A DNA stretch of 64,000 nt from an uncultured Aquincola sp. (lineage in GTDB: Bacteria > Pseudomonadota > Gammaproteobacteria > Burkholderiales > Burkholderiaceae), in assembly GCA_937883885.1 (NCBI GenBank), contig CAKZXL010000570.1:1-64000 (forward strand). Reading direction: 5' to 3'. The translations under genes and the position numbers were made by a program. Below the pieces are notes generated by a model. It was given only the letters and a program-made list of their open reading frames with translations, was not told the DNA's origin and ran no database searches. This document shows positions 9,348-17,225 of the stretch, in pieces (position 1 is the first letter of the stretch; every line of letters begins with the position of its first letter).

Positions 9348-10136
9348 GTGCAGGAACATCGGGAGGCCCTCAGCTTCCAGCAGCGGTTCGCGCGGTCGGA
9401 TGACATTGCGGCGGTGCTTGCCGCCGATCAGAGCCATCAGTCGGTGCGGATCGACGCGTCGGGCATCGGTCTTGGGGCATTGCTCGAACTGCTGATGTTG
9501 AAGCGAGGCACGCATCGTGCTGTCACCGTCGCTGATGCCTCGAGCCGAGGACGGTTGCTGCGCCGACTCTTGAAGTCGTCGCTGCCATACCTCAGCGAAG
9601 GTACAAGGGGTGTGCTGCACCGGCGTGCAGAGCGCGAGTCCGAAGACGCGACCAATGACTTCGCCGATTCTTTCCGCGCGCAGCTGGTGGCCGCGGGCGT
9701 GGTGACTACCGCTGCACTGCGCCTGTCAGGGGCGCTGCATGAGTTGTTGACCAATGTGGATGAGCATGCCGGTGATGGAGTCGATGGGCTCGGCGCCTTC
9801 GAGGTCCTCGACCGCGAGGCCTGGATGGTGGTGGCCGACAGCGGCCGAGGCGTGCTGGGTGGCTACCAGGCATCGCCGCTCGCCGACAAGCCCGCCGACG
9901 CGGAGCAGGCGCTCAAGTGGGCCGTGATCGAGCACCGATCGCGCACCGGCGATCCCGCCCGGGGGACAGGATTCCAGACCGTGATTCAGTCGGTGCGCTC
10001 GCTGGATGGCTGCGTCCGCGTGCGCAGCGACAACGCCAGCCTGGAGCTGGAGCAGGAGGCCGACCGCTCGCGTTTCCTATTGCGGGAACAAGGCAAGCTG
10101 CGGGGATTCGTCGTCAGCGTCCTGCTGCGGTGGTAG
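9348..10136 (+). CDS. GHKL-fold ATPase (HATPase), possible anti-sigma/partner-switch kinase
   Basis: This 262-residue protein carries the ATP-binding motifs of the GHKL superfamily. An N-box-like ALHELLTNVDEHAGD lies near residues 128-142, a G1 box MVVADSGRGVLGG near 159-171, and a G2-like RTGDPARGTGFQTV near 198-211. There is no histidine-kinase dimerisation domain or membrane segment, so it resembles RsbW/SpoIIAB-type kinases rather than a sensor kinase. The N-terminal 120 residues are unassigned. The start is GTG at 9348 with GGGGAGG seven bases upstream. Its 3' end overlaps that of the opposing DUF4417-like gene by 60 bp. The likely partner is the STAS-like protein at 11,615. Confidence 0.7.
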   Translation: MQEHREALSFQQRFARSDDIAAVLAADQSHQSVRIDASGIGLGALLELLMLKRGTHRAVTVADASSRGRLLRRLLKSSLPYLSEGTRGVLHRRAERESEDATNDFADSFRAQLVAAGVVTTAALRLSGALHELLTNVDEHAGDGVDGLGAFEVLDREAWMVVADSGRGVLGGYQASPLADKPADAEQALKWAVIEHRSRTGDPARGTGFQTVIQSVRSLDGCVRVRSDNASLELEQEADRSRFLLREQGKLRGFVVSVLLRW

Positions 10137-11279
10137 GGCGCTGAAGTCGAGTCGCGCCTGCGGATCCGGTATAGCCGGCGTACGACGCTTGGTGGCGGCC
10201 AGTCGCAGCGTGTGGATGTTGTGGCGCAGCAGAGCTCGGGCCTCCCGGCTGGTACTGGTGTGCACGGGAAGGTACGCGATCTTGCCGTTCTCGTTCAGGT
10301 AGGCACGTCGGCGCTTCGTGGACCGCATGTAGGCGGTCGAATCGATGAAGACGACCTGCTTGTAGGTGGAGCGCAGCGCGCGCGCTGCCTCCGCGTTCCC
10401 ACGGACCACGAGCGTCAGGTCCCGTCCGACCGCCGCGGCGAGGCCAGCCAGGCGCTCGCGGTACTGGTCGATGCTCTGCTTGGTGGCCGTACCGGTCAGG
10501 AATTCAAATGCGATGGCCTTCACGGCGGGCTGCATTCGAATGAACTCCGCCCATCGAACAAAGTCGTGATCGGTGCGGCCGTTGACATGCAGCGCCGTGC
10601 ACAGCCCGCCTTGGGTCATGTGATACCAAACCCACGCGATGCGCTTCATCGCGTGCAGGTTGTCGTGCCGCGGGCTGTCGAGGATCGTGCTGAAGTCCGG
10701 CGACGTGGCGAAGATGGCGCCGGCGTGAACAAGCTGACGGGCAATGCGGCTGATGTCGGGCAGGGGCCAGATGCGCTCGACGGCGGGATCTTCCTGCACG
10801 CCAGACAGCACCCATCCGTGGCGTGGCCGAACGCCATAACTCTCCCCCAGTTCCTGGCGAGTGCGTCCGCGCGTCGCGTGGCCTCGGCCCTTGAGGGCGT
10901 AGGTGAGCGGCAGGGCCAGGCAGTCGTCGAGCACCGCGGAACGTCGACCCAGCAGGTTGCCTTGCAGCAGCGGAATCCAGTCCGGCAAGCGCGGAATCTC
11001 GACTGTGCGCGCGGTTGGGATCGTGGTGAGGTCCCAGCCATCGACTTCGCGGTGCCGCGCGACGTAGTCCTCCGGCTTGCGCGGGCAGACGATGTCGCAC
11101 TGGCTGGTGTCCTCGCAGGTGCAGTACGACATGCAGGAAACCAGCAGCGACCCGGTATTGCGAAGGTGAAGACCGCCGCAGACCTTGCGGTCGATGCAGC
11201 TGCCACAACCCAGCAGCGGCTGGCCCGGCCCGACGTCCTTGAACGTCGGTGCGAATCGGATGGCGTCGGCGGCCAGCAA
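10077..11279 (-). CDS. Cysteine-rich protein with DUF4417-like domain, function unknown
   Basis: This is a roughly 400-residue protein with a dense N-terminal cysteine cluster: CGSCIDRKVCGG, then CMSYCTCEDTSQCDIVCP. The cluster probably binds zinc or an iron-sulfur cluster. The C-terminal half has ATSPDFSTILDSPRHDNLHA, which recalls DUF4417 proteins (PDFS followed by a proline and an aromatic-rich helix) and suggests a TIM-barrel-like fold. That comparison is from memory and tentative. The chosen TTG start at 11279 lies one base after the upstream gene's stop; a longer overlapping reading begins at 11360. It is the last gene of the STAS operon and converges with the GHKL gene. Confidence 0.6.
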   Translation of the reverse strand: MLAADAIRFAPTFKDVGPGQPLLGCGSCIDRKVCGGLHLRNTGSLLVSCMSYCTCEDTSQCDIVCPRKPEDYVARHREVDGWDLTTIPTARTVEIPRLPDWIPLLQGNLLGRRSAVLDDCLALPLTYALKGRGHATRGRTRQELGESYGVRPRHGWVLSGVQEDPAVERIWPLPDISRIARQLVHAGAIFATSPDFSTILDSPRHDNLHAMKRIAWVWYHMTQGGLCTALHVNGRTDHDFVRWAEFIRMQPAVKAIAFEFLTGTATKQSIDQYRERLAGLAAAVGRDLTLVVRGNAEAARALRSTYKQVVFIDSTAYMRSTKRRRAYLNENGKIAYLPVHTSTSREARALLRHNIHTLRLAATKRRTPAIPDPQARLDFSALPPQQDADDESPQLALFPQ

Positions 11280-11280
11280 G

Positions 11281-11625
11281 TCAGCGCTCCACGACGAGGT
11301 CGACGCAGCTGGCTGCTTCCAACTGGGACCGGACCTGAGCCACGGCCAGGCCCGCACCACGCTGCAAGTCCTGCAGCAGCTCGGGTCTGGGGTGATTCAC
11401 TTGGCCAATGCACTCGTTCTGATCGCGGACCATGACGGCGCCGTCGAGGAGTTGCAGCATCAGCTTGCTTCCAACTGCCGGCATGCCCCCGCGGACTGAA
11501 GCGCGGCAGCCCATCTCCTGGCCCGGCGCGAGCGCAACGAGCATGTCCTGTTCACCGGCGCGCAATTGGCGGTTCCAACCTTTGGCACGGCCTTCGCGCT
11601 GTTTGCGCAAGAACTCATTTCCCAT
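11281..11625 (-). CDS. Hypothetical protein (114 aa) in the STAS operon
   Basis: I do not recognise this protein. It has a basic N-terminus (MGNEFLRKQREGRAKGW) followed by a compact domain with alternating hydrophobic residues (LVALAPGQEMG, LMLQLLDGAVMV), probably mostly beta. No catalytic motif is visible. It overlaps the STAS-like gene by 11 bp and ends one base before the candidate TTG start of the DUF4417-like gene, so all three are likely translated from one mRNA. The conserved spacing suggests a component of the same complex. Confidence 0.6.
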   Translation of the reverse strand: MGNEFLRKQREGRAKGWNRQLRAGEQDMLVALAPGQEMGCRASVRGGMPAVGSKLMLQLLDGAVMVRDQNECIGQVNHPRPELLQDLQRGAGLAVAQVRSQLEAASCVDLVVER

Positions 11626-12187
11626 ACGACATGCCCTTCACAACAGCGGAGTAGTACTTGGTCTTCCCAACCTTGCGCTCGGTGAGCAAGCCCATGCGGG
11701 TCAATGCCACGAGGCGGTTGTTCCAGGCGGTCGTGACGGTGTCCTCACCGGAGGCATCACTGACCGCTTTGGCGTCGGCTTCGCCGAGCCGGAGCACCAG
11801 CCCGAGGGTGGTTTCCAACTTGGCGTCTAACGGGCCGCGGGCCAGGACGTCGGCGATCGTCAAGCCGTCGAGCTTGCAGAAGAGCAGCACGCTGCCCGAC
11901 TGTGCCGCCGCGATCAACCCTTCCTCGCAGGTCACCTCGTTGACGTTGGCGAGCAGGCAGGCTCGGCCGTCGTCGGCCGCCCAGCGGACAATCGACAAGA
12001 TGGCCTCGCGGAAGGCGCTGGCTGTGATCAGCTCGATGCCGTCGAAGGCCAGGACCCACGGCGTGGGCAGCGCCGCAGTAGCAGTCTGGAGCTTGGCAGC
12101 GGCCGCGCGACCCGCCGCCGCGCCGGCCAGCGTCGTAGCTCCGAGGGCGACGCGGAGCGAGAGGATGTTTCGTTCACTCACTTGCAT
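11615..12187 (-). CDS. STAS-like (DUF4325-type) protein with C-terminal winged helix
   Basis: This 190-residue protein has two parts. Residues about 40-110 contain WVLAFDGIELITASAFREAI, the pattern of STAS-like DUF4325 domains, which resemble anti-sigma-factor antagonists. The C-terminal 60 residues (WNNRLVALTRMGLLTERKVG then KTKYYSAV) look like a winged helix-turn-helix. A STAS domain fused to a DNA-binding wing, near a GHKL ATPase, suggests a nucleotide-dependent switch acting directly on transcription. The ATG at 12187 was chosen because it heads the recognisable protein; an in-frame upstream start would add 12 residues. An inverted repeat overlaps this start codon. Confidence 0.62.
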   Translation of the reverse strand: MQVSERNILSLRVALGATTLAGAAAGRAAAAKLQTATAALPTPWVLAFDGIELITASAFREAILSIVRWAADDGRACLLANVNEVTCEEGLIAAAQSGSVLLFCKLDGLTIADVLARGPLDAKLETTLGLVLRLGEADAKAVSDASGEDTVTTAWNNRLVALTRMGLLTERKVGKTKYYSAVVKGMSYGK

Positions 12188-12194
12188 GAGTGAG
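12173..12194. promoter_or_regulatory. Inverted repeat over the STAS gene start, candidate operator
   Basis: Arms TTCACTCA and TGAGTGAG are separated by CTTGCA and pair at 7 of 8 positions. The repeat covers the start codon of the STAS/winged-helix gene, so the protein could repress its own operon. This is inference from position and symmetry only. Confidence 0.4.
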
Positions 12195-12372
12195 AATGTA
12201 CGGCCAAAACTTGCTGTGCGCAATCCCCCTGGGTTCAGTCGGCCTTGTTCCCAGGCCGGCCAGCGCGGATCCCCGCTCTCGTGACACCAGCGCGCGCGAC
12301 CCTACCGGAACAGGCGGGGGATCAAGCCGAAGGCATTGCGCGGTTCATCCGCCGTTGGAGCTGGGCGGACGT

Positions 12373-13002
12373 TCAGGCGCGCAGATGGAAGCTGGCAAGG
12401 GCTCTGCTGATCAAAAAGCCCACGATCAGCGGCGCGACTGCCCAGGCGAGGATCGGCAGCTCGATCGGAGCCAGAAGCGCAACGGCGGTCGCACAGGCGA
12501 CGGCGATGGCGCCCGCCAAGGCCAAGGCGAAGACCTCGGGATCATGCTGCCGAAACTCGCGGGCCTTCAGCAGCCGAGATACGTGGCCGTCGCCAAACGC
12601 GGCTGCGATGAACGGAAGGAGCCACGGGAGGGCGTGACTCATCATGCCGAGCCTGAACATTGCCAAGAGGAACAACGCTTCAACCGATCGGAAGTAGGCG
12701 TTGCCGAACAACCGAGCGCTGACGGACGACATCTCGTGCGCAACCGCGGTGTCGAGCGGGCCACCAGGCGCGCTTGCGCTTGCAGCAGGGTGCGGCGATG
12801 GAGCGATTCGCCGAGCCGAGTCTTGCAGCCCGAGTGCAACGTCGAGCATGTGTGAAGCGGCCTGCTGATCCCACAGCTGAGCGGCGGCGGCGTGCTCCTT
12901 GCGTAGCTGCGCGAAGAACTGCTCAGGCGGGTAAGCGGAAGGCAGGTACAGCGCGGTCGCCAGCAGGGCGACCAGGCAAGCGATCGCGGTAGCACGGATC
13001 AT
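12373..13002 (-). CDS. DUF4400 integral membrane protein of the mobilisation module
   Basis: This 209-residue membrane protein has an N-terminal hydrophobic segment (IACLVALLATALYL) and three more in the second half (ALFLLAMFRLGMMS, ALALAGAIAVACATAVALL, ILAWAVAPLIVGFLISRALA). DUF4400 proteins occupy the position downstream of traD in SXT/R391-like and IncA/C elements and are required for or associated with transfer; their role is unknown. Its ATG overlaps the traD stop (ATGA at 12999-13002). The family call is from position, topology and the phrase LGMMSHALPWLLPF. Confidence 0.75.
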   Translation of the reverse strand: MIRATAIACLVALLATALYLPSAYPPEQFFAQLRKEHAAAAQLWDQQAASHMLDVALGLQDSARRIAPSPHPAASASAPGGPLDTAVAHEMSSVSARLFGNAYFRSVEALFLLAMFRLGMMSHALPWLLPFIAAAFGDGHVSRLLKAREFRQHDPEVFALALAGAIAVACATAVALLAPIELPILAWAVAPLIVGFLISRALASFHLRA

Positions 13003-14909
13003 CGCGACGGACCGGATGCAACCGTTGCGTTGCCAGCGGCGTCTGCATCCAGGATCGGAAACCGCCCCTTGATGATCCGTCCGCCCGACACCGAGGCGAA
13101 GTACTGCAGGTTGGGCAGCTTGCCCAGCACATCGGCCGGCACCATCTCCTCGAAGCTCTCGGTGAGCTGCGTCGAATAGCTCGACGAGAAGTCGCCCAGG
13201 TGCGCGTCGGCGCCGCTGCTCAGGCCCACGCGCACGGTGTGGATCGCGGTCTTGCCGAAGGTCTCGACCACGAAGTCCTGCGTCGGCCGATCCTTCGAGC
13301 GCAGCGCGATCAGGTTGTTGAGGTTGCCCAGCGCCATGCGCGCTGCGTCTTCGCTGCCCAGGCGCTTGGCCAGGTCGGCCAGCGTTTGCATGGCGCAGGT
13401 GGTGAAGATGCCGCCTTCGGCGCCCTTGTTGAGGATCTCGATCAACGGCTGGTTGATCACGTTCGAGACCTCGTCGACGAACAGCGAGATGCGCCGGTAG
13501 TCGCCGAGGTTGTAGCGCATGCCGGCGCGCGCGGCCAGGTCGGCCAGGGCCAGCGCGCCGATGGCCGTGGCTACCGACGGATCTGGCAGCGAGTCCAGGC
13601 ACATATACAGCACGTGGCCGGCGCGCTCGATCTTCTCGAAGTTCATGATCGGGCGCGTGTCGTCGGCGTCGAACGGGTCAGGCGACAGGCTCGGGCCCAG
13701 GTCGCCCGACGTGAGCATGGACAGCACGGGCAGCAGGTTGGCGGTGATCTTCTGGTAGTGCTCACGGTTGTGGCGGAAGGTGCGCACCTGCGCGTCTAGA
13801 ACCTTGTTGCGCTGCGACTGCGCGACGTGGTGTTCGTAGTAGGCGACGAAGGCCAGCAGGTCGGCGCTGGCCGCTTCCGACGGGCGCTTGAGGTTGCCGC
13901 GGTGCGCGTCGTGCAGCAGCTTCTTCATCTCGGGCAGATCGCGCCAGTTGGCGCCCAGGGTGCGCTCGTAGTGGCGGCGCAGCGTGCCTTCGAGCACCGG
14001 CTCGATGCCGCCTTCGATGTACTTGGTCAGCTTCACGAGGTTGGGCCGCTCCTCGAGCTCGATCAGCCCCTGCACGACGACATTGACCGCGTCCCAGCCG
14101 AAGGCCGAGAACGCGCCCGCTGTGTCGGGCGGCATGACCGACTGGATGCGCGAGGCAATCTCGGTTGGCTTTTGCCAGTTGAAGGTGAAGTCCAGCCGCA
14201 CGCCGGTCTCGGGGAAGGCGGGGTGGAACTCCAGGAACGTGTCGCGCGCACGCCAGTCTTCGCATGCGCGCTGCGTGACGCGCTTCAGGCGCCGGCTGTT
14301 CTTCGGATCGATGACGATGACCACGTCGCCCCGCCGCACCGCCTGCGTGATGAGGTTGGCCAGCGCCACCCCTTTGCCCGACTGCGTGGTGCCGACGAGC
14401 AGGGTGCCGCCCTCGAAGTTCTGCAGTGGCCGGTGCAGCGGCACTTCCTTGGGCTCGACGCCATGGATGTAGGGCAGGCCGATCTCGGCGTCGGGCTGCG
14501 GGTGGCTGTCGTAGCCCAGCCAGGCCAGCATGCGCGGTGAGACGGTGAACTGCCGGTAGTCCACCTTCGCCAGTTCGTACAGGCGCTGGGCGTGGACAGG
14601 TCGCCAGTCGAAGCCGAAGCCGAGGAACACTTGGTCGGGCTGCTGGCACCAGCGCGCCAGCTCGGCGGTGGTGATGGTCTGCACGCCGCGCCCGCCGAGT
14701 GAAGCGCGCAGCACCAGTATGCGCAGGGCTTGAGCACCACGGAAGACGCCCCAGGCGAAGCAGCAGAGCGCCAGCGGCAACGCCAAGCGGCGCGGCAGGT
14801 GCCCGAGAACACCGACTGTCGCAAAGAAGGCCGTTGCCAGCAGCCAGGTCGCCGCGGCGTAGGCCTCGTAGGCCGGCCGCCAGGGCATTTCGTACTGGCG
14901 GACCAGCAT
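12999..14909 (-). CDS. traD: TraD, type IV coupling protein
   Basis: TraD is the hexameric inner-membrane ATPase that brings the relaxosome to the secretion channel. The 636-residue product has two N-terminal transmembrane segments (about residues 17-60). A Walker A motif GTTQSGKG has its lysine near residue 179, VVIVIDPKNSRR follows, and a Walker B-like segment ISLFVDEVSNV comes later. The AMQTLADLAKRLG segment corresponds to the conserved glutamine motif of TraG/TraD ATPases. Length matches SXT-type TraD. The ATG at 14909 lies 2 bp after the traI stop, and a much longer open frame upstream overlaps traI and is not coding. Confidence 0.9.
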   Translation of the reverse strand: MLVRQYEMPWRPAYEAYAAATWLLATAFFATVGVLGHLPRRLALPLALCCFAWGVFRGAQALRILVLRASLGGRGVQTITTAELARWCQQPDQVFLGFGFDWRPVHAQRLYELAKVDYRQFTVSPRMLAWLGYDSHPQPDAEIGLPYIHGVEPKEVPLHRPLQNFEGGTLLVGTTQSGKGVALANLITQAVRRGDVVIVIDPKNSRRLKRVTQRACEDWRARDTFLEFHPAFPETGVRLDFTFNWQKPTEIASRIQSVMPPDTAGAFSAFGWDAVNVVVQGLIELEERPNLVKLTKYIEGGIEPVLEGTLRRHYERTLGANWRDLPEMKKLLHDAHRGNLKRPSEAASADLLAFVAYYEHHVAQSQRNKVLDAQVRTFRHNREHYQKITANLLPVLSMLTSGDLGPSLSPDPFDADDTRPIMNFEKIERAGHVLYMCLDSLPDPSVATAIGALALADLAARAGMRYNLGDYRRISLFVDEVSNVINQPLIEILNKGAEGGIFTTCAMQTLADLAKRLGSEDAARMALGNLNNLIALRSKDRPTQDFVVETFGKTAIHTVRVGLSSGADAHLGDFSSSYSTQLTESFEEMVPADVLGKLPNLQYFASVSGGRIIKGRFPILDADAAGNATVASGPSR

Positions 14910-14911
14910 GC

Positions 14912-16555
14912 TCAGGCCTGTGGCGATTCCGGGATCGCAAAGGTGGCGAGGTCGAGGCCGGTGACGAAGCGCGGATCGAGGATCAGGCCCACGGTGGTGA
15001 CGCCGCCGAAGTCCCTCGATACGGTCGGTGGCCGATTTGCATCGGCGTGGACCAGCATGCGCAAATCGCCCAGCGCCCGCATCACGAGTGCTGGCTGCAG
15101 GCCGCGACGTTCCAGTTCGGCGAGGGGCACGAAGATGCCGGTCGCCACCGTGCACGCGGCTGCGGTGCGTGCGTCCCCGTTCAGCGTCGCCACGATGGAG
15201 CCCAGCGCGTCGCGCACGGCGGGGTTCAGCCGCATGGGAGCCTTCAGCGCGATCGTGGTGCCGGCGGTTGCTTCGACTGCGGCTGCTGCTGCATTGCCCG
15301 GCGGCGGCAGGGGCGCAGCTGGGTCCGCATCGGCGGCTTCGAGCAGCGACAACTGGCCTCGCGGCGGCGGCGGAGGTGCCGGCGCTGCCGTGGCGTCCAT
15401 CGGTCTCGCCGGCTCGCGACTTGTCGCGAGGGTGCCGGCGAGCGGCTGCGGGCTGGCCTCCGGGCCGGACCAGAGGATTGCCGGAGACGTCAGCTTGATG
15501 GCGTCCAGCGGGCCCTTTGCGCCGGGCGGCTGGATGAGCCACGTGTTTTGAGAGCTGTCGCGGGGCTCCGCCACCCCAGCAGCGAGCAACAGGTCGAGAA
15601 CGGTATCAGCGGACTTTGGTATGCCGGGCAGTTGATCCGTCTCGAGCAGGGCCTGCGCGTCGGCCGCGCATTGCGGCCAGAGCAGAAACAGACCGTCGTC
15701 GCCGTACCAAACGCGCGACTTCTCCCGGTTCGGTACCCAGGCCGAATCGGCCGAGGCCAGGCGGCGCAGTGCGTCCACCAAGTAGCGTTCGAGGTGCGAC
15801 CCGAACTGTGGCGAGCCATAGCGGTCGGCGCTGGCCTTGAGGTTGCGATCGATGACCAGGGCCAGCGAGCGGCGGACCAGGCTGTCGAGCACGTTGGGCT
15901 CGCGATACACCGGCAGGCCGCCAACGCTGGCTAGCAGGTGCGGGACGATCACGGTGTTGCCGGCGCTGAGGTTCTGCAGCACGGCGGGCGGCACGACGTG
16001 GGGCAGCGCGAACAGGCCCAGGCTGCGCGCCTCGGGCGCCTGAGCGCGCCAGCGCACGAAGTAGCGCTCGACGCGGCGTTCGGCGAGCCAGATGGCCAAG
16101 GGTGTGAGGTAGGCGGGCCATTCGTTGCCGTCGGCATCGACGACGATCGACGATGCCATGGCCCGGTGCAGTTCGCAGCACAAGCCACCGATGAAGGTGG
16201 CGTGCCGCCAGCGCGGCTCGAGCTGACGGCGCGTGGTGATGGTGGATTGGCCGGAGAAGATGTGCGCATCCGTTCCCTGAAGCGCATAGAAGCCAACTTC
16301 GAGGCCCAACGCAAGAAGGCCGCCCGGTCGGTCGAAGTAGTTCGATGCCGTGGCGGGGAGGAGATGCACGAATTCCGCGTACGCCGCGATGGTAGGACGG
16401 ATCTCTCTGGCAAACGTGCTGGCGTCCAGACCGAAGGCTAGCTGAATTCGATTGATCAGCTCGGTTTGCGCGAGCAGAAGATCGCCGACCGGTGACGACT
16501 CGAAGCCGGGATCGATGGGGGTGTACGGCCTGAGTGCCGATGGCGTCAGAGACAT
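14912..16555 (-). CDS. traI: TraI, MobH/TraI_2-type relaxase with degenerate HD motifs
   Basis: This 547-residue protein has the TraI_2 domain of MobH-family relaxases, which nick the transfer origin and pilot the strand. Recognisable blocks are HLLPATASNYFDRPGGLL, LEVGFYALQG, RRQLEPRWRHATFIGGL and an IWLAERRVERYFVRWR segment, in family order over residues about 60-240. However, positions that in typical members read HHH and HD are Y/F and C/E here, so the metal-binding histidines are largely absent. A proline/alanine-rich linker and a C-terminal DNA-binding-like domain follow. It lies 2 bp upstream of traD. Whether it still nicks, or belongs to a divergent subfamily, cannot be told by reading. 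Confidence 0.78.
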   Translation of the reverse strand: MSLTPSALRPYTPIDPGFESSPVGDLLLAQTELINRIQLAFGLDASTFAREIRPTIAAYAEFVHLLPATASNYFDRPGGLLALGLEVGFYALQGTDAHIFSGQSTITTRRQLEPRWRHATFIGGLCCELHRAMASSIVVDADGNEWPAYLTPLAIWLAERRVERYFVRWRAQAPEARSLGLFALPHVVPPAVLQNLSAGNTVIVPHLLASVGGLPVYREPNVLDSLVRRSLALVIDRNLKASADRYGSPQFGSHLERYLVDALRRLASADSAWVPNREKSRVWYGDDGLFLLWPQCAADAQALLETDQLPGIPKSADTVLDLLLAAGVAEPRDSSQNTWLIQPPGAKGPLDAIKLTSPAILWSGPEASPQPLAGTLATSREPARPMDATAAPAPPPPPRGQLSLLEAADADPAAPLPPPGNAAAAAVEATAGTTIALKAPMRLNPAVRDALGSIVATLNGDARTAAACTVATGIFVPLAELERRGLQPALVMRALGDLRMLVHADANRPPTVSRDFGGVTTVGLILDPRFVTGLDLATFAIPESPQA

Positions 16556-16668
16556 GGTGTGGAGGTTGGAGGCCCAGCCAGTCTTGCGGCGGCGGATTCG
16601 GCCGGCACGCCGAATTGACACGAGGCCGCTAGGCCTTTCGCCGCCAGCCAGTGCGATGCGGGGCTCTA

Positions 16669-16703
16669 CACTTAGTACATATGTTGCGTTTGCTGCACTT
16701 AGT
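16669..16703. promoter_or_regulatory. Direct repeat CACTTAGT upstream of the toxin-antitoxin pair
   Basis: CACTTAGT occurs at 16669-16676 and 16696-16703 in an unusually AT-rich interval between divergent traI and the antitoxin gene. Antitoxins with DNA-binding domains normally repress their own promoter, so this is a plausible operator. No experiment or consensus supports it. Confidence 0.4.
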
Positions 16704-16753
16704 GGATTACCATACGGCATCCCGATCACGCTCAGATGCCCCAGGAGCAACCC

Positions 16754-17224
16754 ATGACCGCCCTCGAGAAAGTCCGCCAGGTGGTGCCTCCCAAGATGTC
16801 GCCCCAGGAGGTCGAAATGGCGCGCGCCGCCCAGCGTTGCATCATGGAAGCGCTCGACCATTCGCGCGCTGCGGCGATCACGCTGACCACCACCGACGGC
16901 GGCCACCCGACGGTCGAGTTGCCGCCGACGGCGCTGAAGTTGATTGGCCAGTTGCTCGGTGCCATGAGCGAAGGCCGGCCGATCACGCTGATGCCGTCGA
17001 AGCAGGAGTTCAGCACCGTCGAGGCTGCGAACTTCCTGAACGTGTCGCGCCCGTTCGTCGTCAAGGAGATCGAAGAAGGGCGTCTGCCTCATCGCAAGGT
17101 GGGCACGCATCGCCGTGTCGCCTTCGAGGATTTGGTGACCTACGCGCGCGAGATGCGCAAGCGCCAGGAGGGCGCGCTCGAACGCATGGCCGAGAACGCC
17201 CGCGAGCTGGGGCTGGACTACTGA
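16754..17224 (+). CDS. Excisionase-family DNA-binding antitoxin
   Basis: This 156-residue protein has a C-terminal MerR/excisionase-type helix-turn-helix: TVEAANFLNVSRPFVVKEIE then GRLPHRKVGTHRRV, near residues 88-125. The N-terminal half would bind and neutralise the PIN toxin encoded 1 bp downstream. Antitoxins of this type (Xre/excisionase fold plus PIN partner) are common on chromosomes and mobile elements. ATG at 16754 follows AGGAG with 7 bp spacing, which favours it over the in-frame ATG at 16736. It may stabilise the element and also repress its own promoter through the CACTTAGT repeats. Confidence 0.8.
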   Translation: MTALEKVRQVVPPKMSPQEVEMARAAQRCIMEALDHSRAAAITLTTTDGGHPTVELPPTALKLIGQLLGAMSEGRPITLMPSKQEFSTVEAANFLNVSRPFVVKEIEEGRLPHRKVGTHRRVAFEDLVTYAREMRKRQEGALERMAENARELGLDY

Positions 17225-17225
17225 C

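Noticed and set aside
16451..16900. Possible oriT near the traI start
   Set aside because: I found no inverted repeat plus nick-like sequence that could be defended; the AT-rich repeats fit a TA operator better.
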